This document shows positions 4,873 through 5,611 of a stretch of 5,611 bases of DNA, piece by piece. A program made the translations under genes and the position numbers. The stretch lies in assembly GCA_964495615.1 (NCBI GenBank), contig CAZBVX010000035.1, positions 1-5,611 of the forward strand, in the 5' to 3' direction. Source of the DNA: CAINDR01 sp964495615. Its GTDB lineage: Bacteria; Patescibacteriota; Patescibacteriia; Patescibacteriales; UBA12465. Below the pieces are notes generated by a model, which did not search any database, was not told the origin of the DNA, and was given only the letters and a program-made list of their open reading frames with translations. How positions within the stretch are numbered: the first letter of the stretch is position 1; every line of letters begins with the position of its first letter.

Positions 4873-5611
4873 TATATTTTTTTCATTACTATTTTATTTT
4901 CTATCCCTAGGTCAATACTAATTTTGTCTCCTTCGTTAATTTTTCCTTCAATTATTTCCATCGCCAATTCGTCCAAAATCATAGTTTGGATCAAACGCTT
5001 GAGTGGTCTGGCGCCAAAAGTTGGGTCATAGCCCTTTTCGGCTAGTTGTTTTTTTACTTTTTGTCCCAATTTGAGAATGATGTTTTTATTTTTTAATCGA
5101 TTTTCGATTTTTGCTAATTCTAACTCAACTATTTTTCCTAAAGATTCTTTGTTGAGATTTTTGAAAACCACAATCTCATCAATTCGATTCAAAAATTCCA
5201 GCTTGAAATTATCGCGAAGAATTTTGTCAATTTTATTTTTCATTTCTTCATTTTTTTCCGCTTCTTGATTTTTCGGATCATGATCGCTAAAGCCAATAGA
5301 ATATTGGCGGATTATTTCATTGCCCAAATTAGAAGTCATAATAATGATGGTGTTTTTGAAACTAACCGTTCTTCCTTTTGAGTCTGTTAAGCGACCGTCG
5401 TCCAGAATTTGTAGAAGCATGTTAAACATTTCCGGGTGGGCTTTTTCAATTTCATCAAAAAGAATAACACTATATGGTTTTCGGCGTACTCTTTCGGTTA
5501 GTTGGCCGCCTTCTTCGTGCCCGACATAGCCTGGCGGGGAACCGATTAATTTTGCAACACTATGTTTTTCCATAAATTCGCTCATGTCTAAACGAATCAA
5601 GGAATTTTCAT
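4872..5611 (-). CDS. Clp/Hsp100 AAA+ ATPase (ClpC/ClpB type), C-terminal part
   Basis: Only the last ~245 residues are inside the window; the frame stays open to the right edge, so the N-domain, first AAA+ module and second Walker A are outside. What is visible is the second AAA+ module. It has RLDMSEFMEKH, the pore-loop segment GSPPGYVGHEEGG (5488-5543), Walker B VILFDEIEKAHP (about 5430-5468) and LLQILDDGRLTD. Sensor 1 MTSNLG, the arginine finger in FLNRID (Arg codon 5184-5186) and sensor 2 in GARPLKR (about 4998-5018) follow. These hexameric unfoldases thread proteins through a central pore; ClpB reactivates aggregates with DnaK, while ClpC/ClpA feed the ClpP protease. The insert after sensor 1 carries IGF (5289-5297), where ClpC has its ClpP-binding loop, which favours a ClpP-linked role; the surrounding sequence is otherwise close to ClpB too. 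The gene ends at its own terminator. Confidence 0.93.
   Translation of the reverse strand, partial: ENSLIRLDMSEFMEKHSVAKLIGSPPGYVGHEEGGQLTERVRRKPYSVILFDEIEKAHPEMFNMLLQILDDGRLTDSKGRTVSFKNTIIIMTSNLGNEIIRQYSIGFSDHDPKNQEAEKNEEMKNKIDKILRDNFKLEFLNRIDEIVVFKNLNKESLGKIVELELAKIENRLKNKNIILKLGQKVKKQLAEKGYDPTFGARPLKRLIQTMILDELAMEIIEGKINEGDKISIDLGIENKIVMKKI

Noticed and set aside
5071..5529. Two plus-strand open frames (65 and 69 codons) opposite the Clp gene
   Set aside because: Antisense to strongly conserved AAA+ sequence; composition (Ser/Phe-rich) is that of a reversed Lys/Glu-rich coding region.
5598..5600. TTG at 5600 as a start for a short 242-residue Clp-like gene
   Set aside because: The frame stays open to the window edge with residues E-N-S before it, and the protein would begin in the middle of the second AAA+ module without Walker A. 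It is a window truncation, not a short gene.

Overview
This AT-rich window holds eight genes: one partial tRNA and seven protein-coding genes, one of which runs off the right edge. All lie on the minus strand except one. The gene set suggests a member of the Candidate Phyla Radiation (Patescibacteria). It combines a minimal def/fmt pair, a stand-alone LigB-like protein, and a secreted protein with a lysozyme-like N-terminal region followed by four ~60-residue repeats. Genes are tightly packed, no start has a convincing Shine-Dalgarno sequence, and translation is AT-rich and Lys/Asn/Ile-rich. This placement is an inference from gene content and style; there is no phylogenetic marker here that I could align. 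The standard bacterial code fits: TGA acts as a stop and no frame needs TGA read as Gly.

Left part (1-1043, minus): fmt (methionyl-tRNA formyltransferase), followed 12 nt downstream by a tRNA-Glu(CUC) cut by the window edge in its T arm. Middle (1044-1727): the only plus-strand gene, encoding a DedA-family membrane protein. It is divergent from fmt across a 32-bp gap in which two nearly leaderless promoters appear to overlap. It converges on def through a shared 15-bp-stem bidirectional terminator. Right-centre (1728-4802, minus): what looks like a complete transcription unit. A good promoter (TTGCCC-17-TATAAT) lies upstream of the secreted repeat protein, followed by the LigB-like protein (6-nt gap), a small unknown protein (4-nt ATGA overlap) and def (peptide deformylase), ending at the shared terminator. 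Right end (4838-5611, minus): the C-terminal part of a Clp/Hsp100 AAA+ ATPase with its own strong terminator.

fmt and def act on opposite ends of one pathway: formylation of initiator Met-tRNA, then removal of the formyl group from nascent proteins. Here they lie on the same strand but are separated by the antiparallel dedA gene. The oddest point is the junction between the small unknown gene and def. The small gene's frame runs 98 nt into def, but a run of eight A's sits exactly where one extra A would end it in a canonical ATGA overlap with the def start. This points to either a sequence error or slippage. I saw no mobile element, CRISPR array or obvious new defence system.
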